In this document: positions 62,831 to 64,000 of the stretch, piece by piece
How positions within the stretch are numbered: the stretch's first letter is position 1
Layout of the letters: the number at the start of each line of letters is the position of its first letter
NCBI RefSeq assembly: GCF_009882985.1
Contig: NZ_WTUZ01000020.1
Span: 69,064 to 133,063 of the forward strand
Direction: 5' to 3'
Length of the DNA stretch: 64,000 nucleotides
Source: Paenibacillus silvestris
GTDB taxonomy: Bacteria; Bacillota; Bacilli; Paenibacillales; NBRC-103111
The notes under the pieces: generated by a model
Databases searched by the model: none
What the model saw: only the letters and a program-made list of their open reading frames with translations
Told to the model about the DNA's origin: nothing
Position numbers and translations under genes: made by a program

Positions 62831-63169
62831 CTACCAGAAGCCTCCAAAGCCTCCAAAGCCAGGGCCGAAGCCACCGCCAAAGCCACCGAAACCAGGGCCA
62901 AAGCCTCCTCCAAAGCCTGGGCCAAAGCCACCATAACCAAAGCCGCCACCGAATCCAAATGGTGCAGTACCAATTGCTAACAGGTCAAACAGTACCAAAG
63001 GGATAATCGCTTTAACTTGAACTTTTTTACCTTTTTGTGGAGAAACGATCAACGTGTTTCCACTGATTCTTACCAATTTACCGGACACGCTTGTTCCGTC
63101 TTTCTTAAGAGCCACAATTTGTTTGCCGACCAATTTACGAACATCTGATTTACGAATTTGGGATGCCAC
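62831..63169 (-). CDS. LSm-like domain protein with Gly-Phe-Pro repeat tail
   Basis: A 112-residue protein. Residues 1-60 look like a small Sm/LSm-type beta barrel (RKLVGKQIVALKKDGTSVSG, KLVRISGNTLIV). Residues about 62-112 are a short hydrophobic stretch followed by a tail of Gly-Phe repeats (GFGGG, GFGPGFGG). Such tails are common in self-assembling spore or surface proteins. GTG 63169 is chosen because GGAGGTG ends seven bases upstream. Its place among gerP-type genes suggests a coat role (inference). Confidence 0.72.
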   Translation of the reverse strand: MASQIRKSDVRKLVGKQIVALKKDGTSVSGKLVRISGNTLIVSPQKGKKVQVKAIIPLVLFDLLAIGTAPFGFGGGFGYGGFGPGFGGGFGPGFGGFGGGFGPGFGGFGGFW

Positions 63170-63284
63170 GAACGTCCACCTCCTTTTAGCCACCAGGGAT
63201 ACATTGCTCTACAGTGTACTCCTGTGTAGGTAACATCGCTTGGATAGCTGTCCACCCATTCGGAAAAATAGTCATTCGTCTATA

Positions 63285-63332
63285 AAAAAATGCCGCTTTT
63301 CCAGGTCATACGCCTAGAAAAACAGCATTTTA
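63285..63332 (-). terminator. Intrinsic terminator of the DUF1128 gene
   Basis: AAAATGCCGCTTTTCC pairs with AGAAAAACAGCATTTT with small bulges; T-rich on the minus side. Confidence 0.8.
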
Positions 63333-63343
63333 TCAATAAGTGC

Positions 63344-63568
63344 TTATCCTTTACGAATCTTTCCAAGCTCTGTTGTTATAGCATCGATCTCGCTGATACT
63401 GAATCTATCCTTACTTGCGACAATGTCGTACAAGTCTTTCAGATCTTCATACACTTCCTCTTTCACGTTAGAGGCCTTAATCGAGCCCCCCGTAGCCATG
63501 CGTAGCTTCTTCTTTATTTCTTCAAACATAAATTCCACATTTTCTTCCGACCAATTATTTAAATCCAT
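63344..63568 (-). CDS. DUF1128 (UPF0435, YfkK-type) protein
   Basis: A 74-residue all-helical protein of the UPF0435 family: ENVEFMFEEIKKKLRMATGG, EDLKDLYDIVASKDRFS and ISEIDAITTELGKIR match the Bacillus YfkK pattern. The function is unknown; it is widely kept in Bacillota. ATG 63568 is the start. Single gene ending at a terminator. Confidence 0.9.
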   Translation of the reverse strand: MDLNNWSEENVEFMFEEIKKKLRMATGGSIKASNVKEEVYEDLKDLYDIVASKDRFSISEIDAITTELGKIRKG

Positions 63569-63649
63569 GTTAGACCCTCATCCTTCCCAGCTGTTCTTTT
63601 CCCTATATTAATGCACATGAGTGCTAATGTAAAATACAAGCTTCGCGCA

Positions 63650-63690
63650 CGGCAAAAAAAAGAAGAAAGACCATCGTCTCTCTTCCTTAA
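63650..63690 (-). terminator. Intrinsic terminator of the partial regulator gene
   Basis: AAGGAAGAGAGAC pairs with GTCTTTCTTCTT on the minus strand, followed by TTTTTT. Confidence 0.85.
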
Positions 63691-63694
63691 CTAG

Positions 63695-64000
63695 TTATAT
63701 GGCATTGGTGATCGGCAAATGCGGTCCCACCATTTTGACAAGCGGGCGCTGCTGCTCATGAGAATCTAGGTCCAAGCTTACACAAATAAGACGAATGTGC
63801 TCATCTGCCAGCCTGCGGGCTTCTTCATAAGTAATTTTAAACTGGATGCAATACGATATAAGGCCGTGTAGAGACATAAACAAATTCCAAGGAAGAGTAA
63901 ATCTTTTGCTTTCGAAGCCAGGCTGGTCCGTTACAACCTGACGAACGACGATGGAGAACATTTCGAGGCATTGCGCTTGTTCAGTACGGGAATACTGCTG
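63695..64000 (-). CDS. C-terminal part of a probable TetR-family regulator (runs off the window)
   Basis: The reading frame stays open to the right edge (QQYSRTEQAQCLEMFSIVV...), so the gene begins outside the window; the Met at 63961 is internal. The visible ~101 residues are helical, with PWNLFMSLHGLISYCIQF resembling the ligand-domain helix of TetR/AcrR regulators. The DNA-binding domain is not seen, so the family is a suggestion. Confidence 0.6.
   Translation of the reverse strand, partial: QQYSRTEQAQCLEMFSIVVRQVVTDQPGFESKRFTLPWNLFMSLHGLISYCIQFKITYEEARRLADEHIRLICVSLDLDSHEQQRPLVKMVGPHLPITNAI

Overview
The window looks like chromosomal DNA of a spore-forming Gram-positive bacterium, most likely Paenibacillus or a close relative. 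It carries sigI-rsgI, a GerA-type germinant receptor operon, two GerP-type clusters, an alpha/beta SASP, a YjcZ-type peptide, a T-box leader before ilvB and an L20-type leader before infC with an AUU start. It is mostly core genome. No tRNA, rRNA, insertion sequence, prophage or CRISPR array was seen.

Layout: 1-345 is a 75-bp minisatellite. 0.5-5.6 kb holds sigI-rsgI, an XRE regulator, a membrane protein, a receiver-LytTR regulator and a small Cys-rich protein. 5.8-17.6 kb is an alpha-glucan cluster on the plus strand: DUF4912, GH57-GT4 fusion, sugar nucleotidyltransferase with a mutase-like domain, KTSC-like peptide, DUF4912, second GH57-GT4 fusion, GH15. The two DUF4912/GH57-GT4 pairs look like a duplicated module. 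The first GH57 has lost its catalytic Asp (Gln instead), and the mutase-like domain is degenerate. 18-20.5 kb has a GcvH-like protein without the lipoyl lysine, a 2-Cys peroxiredoxin and leuB. 20.6-21.7 kb is a quinone-reductase-like SDR behind a consensus promoter with two matching operators. 21.8-28.8 kb is the minus-strand ilvB-ilvH-ilvC-leuA-aminotransferase block with its T-box; leuCD are absent.

28.9-32.8 kb is a gerA-gerC-gerB type operon; 32.8-34.1 kb is infC-rpmI-rplT; 34.2-38.7 kb has a membrane GT2, a PAP2 phosphatase, a UgtP-like glycosyltransferase and trmB. 40.1-42.4 kb holds mnmL/ytqA and mnmM/ytqB, separated by a lipoprotein cytochrome c gene. 42.5-47.8 kb has manA, an IMP dehydrogenase paralogue, a PNPOx-like protein and a B12-radical SAM protein. 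48-55.5 kb is more accessory: FAD oxidoreductase with divergent LacI regulator, an alpha/beta-hydrolase fused to a SARP-like regulator domain, an unknown protein, an RluA-type pseudouridine synthase and a D-hydroxyacid dehydrogenase. 55.9-57.4 kb holds mqnD-mqnB (futalosine menaquinone route). 57.5-64 kb is rich in spore genes: YjcZ peptide, GT2-GtrA, SASP, Hsp20, convergent gerP-type operons and an LSm-like protein.

The most unusual signals are: (1) four intergenic elements of about 180-190 bp, in three unrelated sequence families, all built the same way: four ~20-bp units in the order forward, forward, reverse, reverse, spaced about 50 / 60 / 51 bp; (2) a one-component regulator whose hydrolase domain has Ser and Asp but Asn in place of the catalytic His, suggesting a ligand receptor; (3) the glucan cluster with two apparent pseudoenzyme domains; (4) the H-protein homologue without a lipoylation site. 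Everything was read by eye; family names rest on motif recognition, not database searches.
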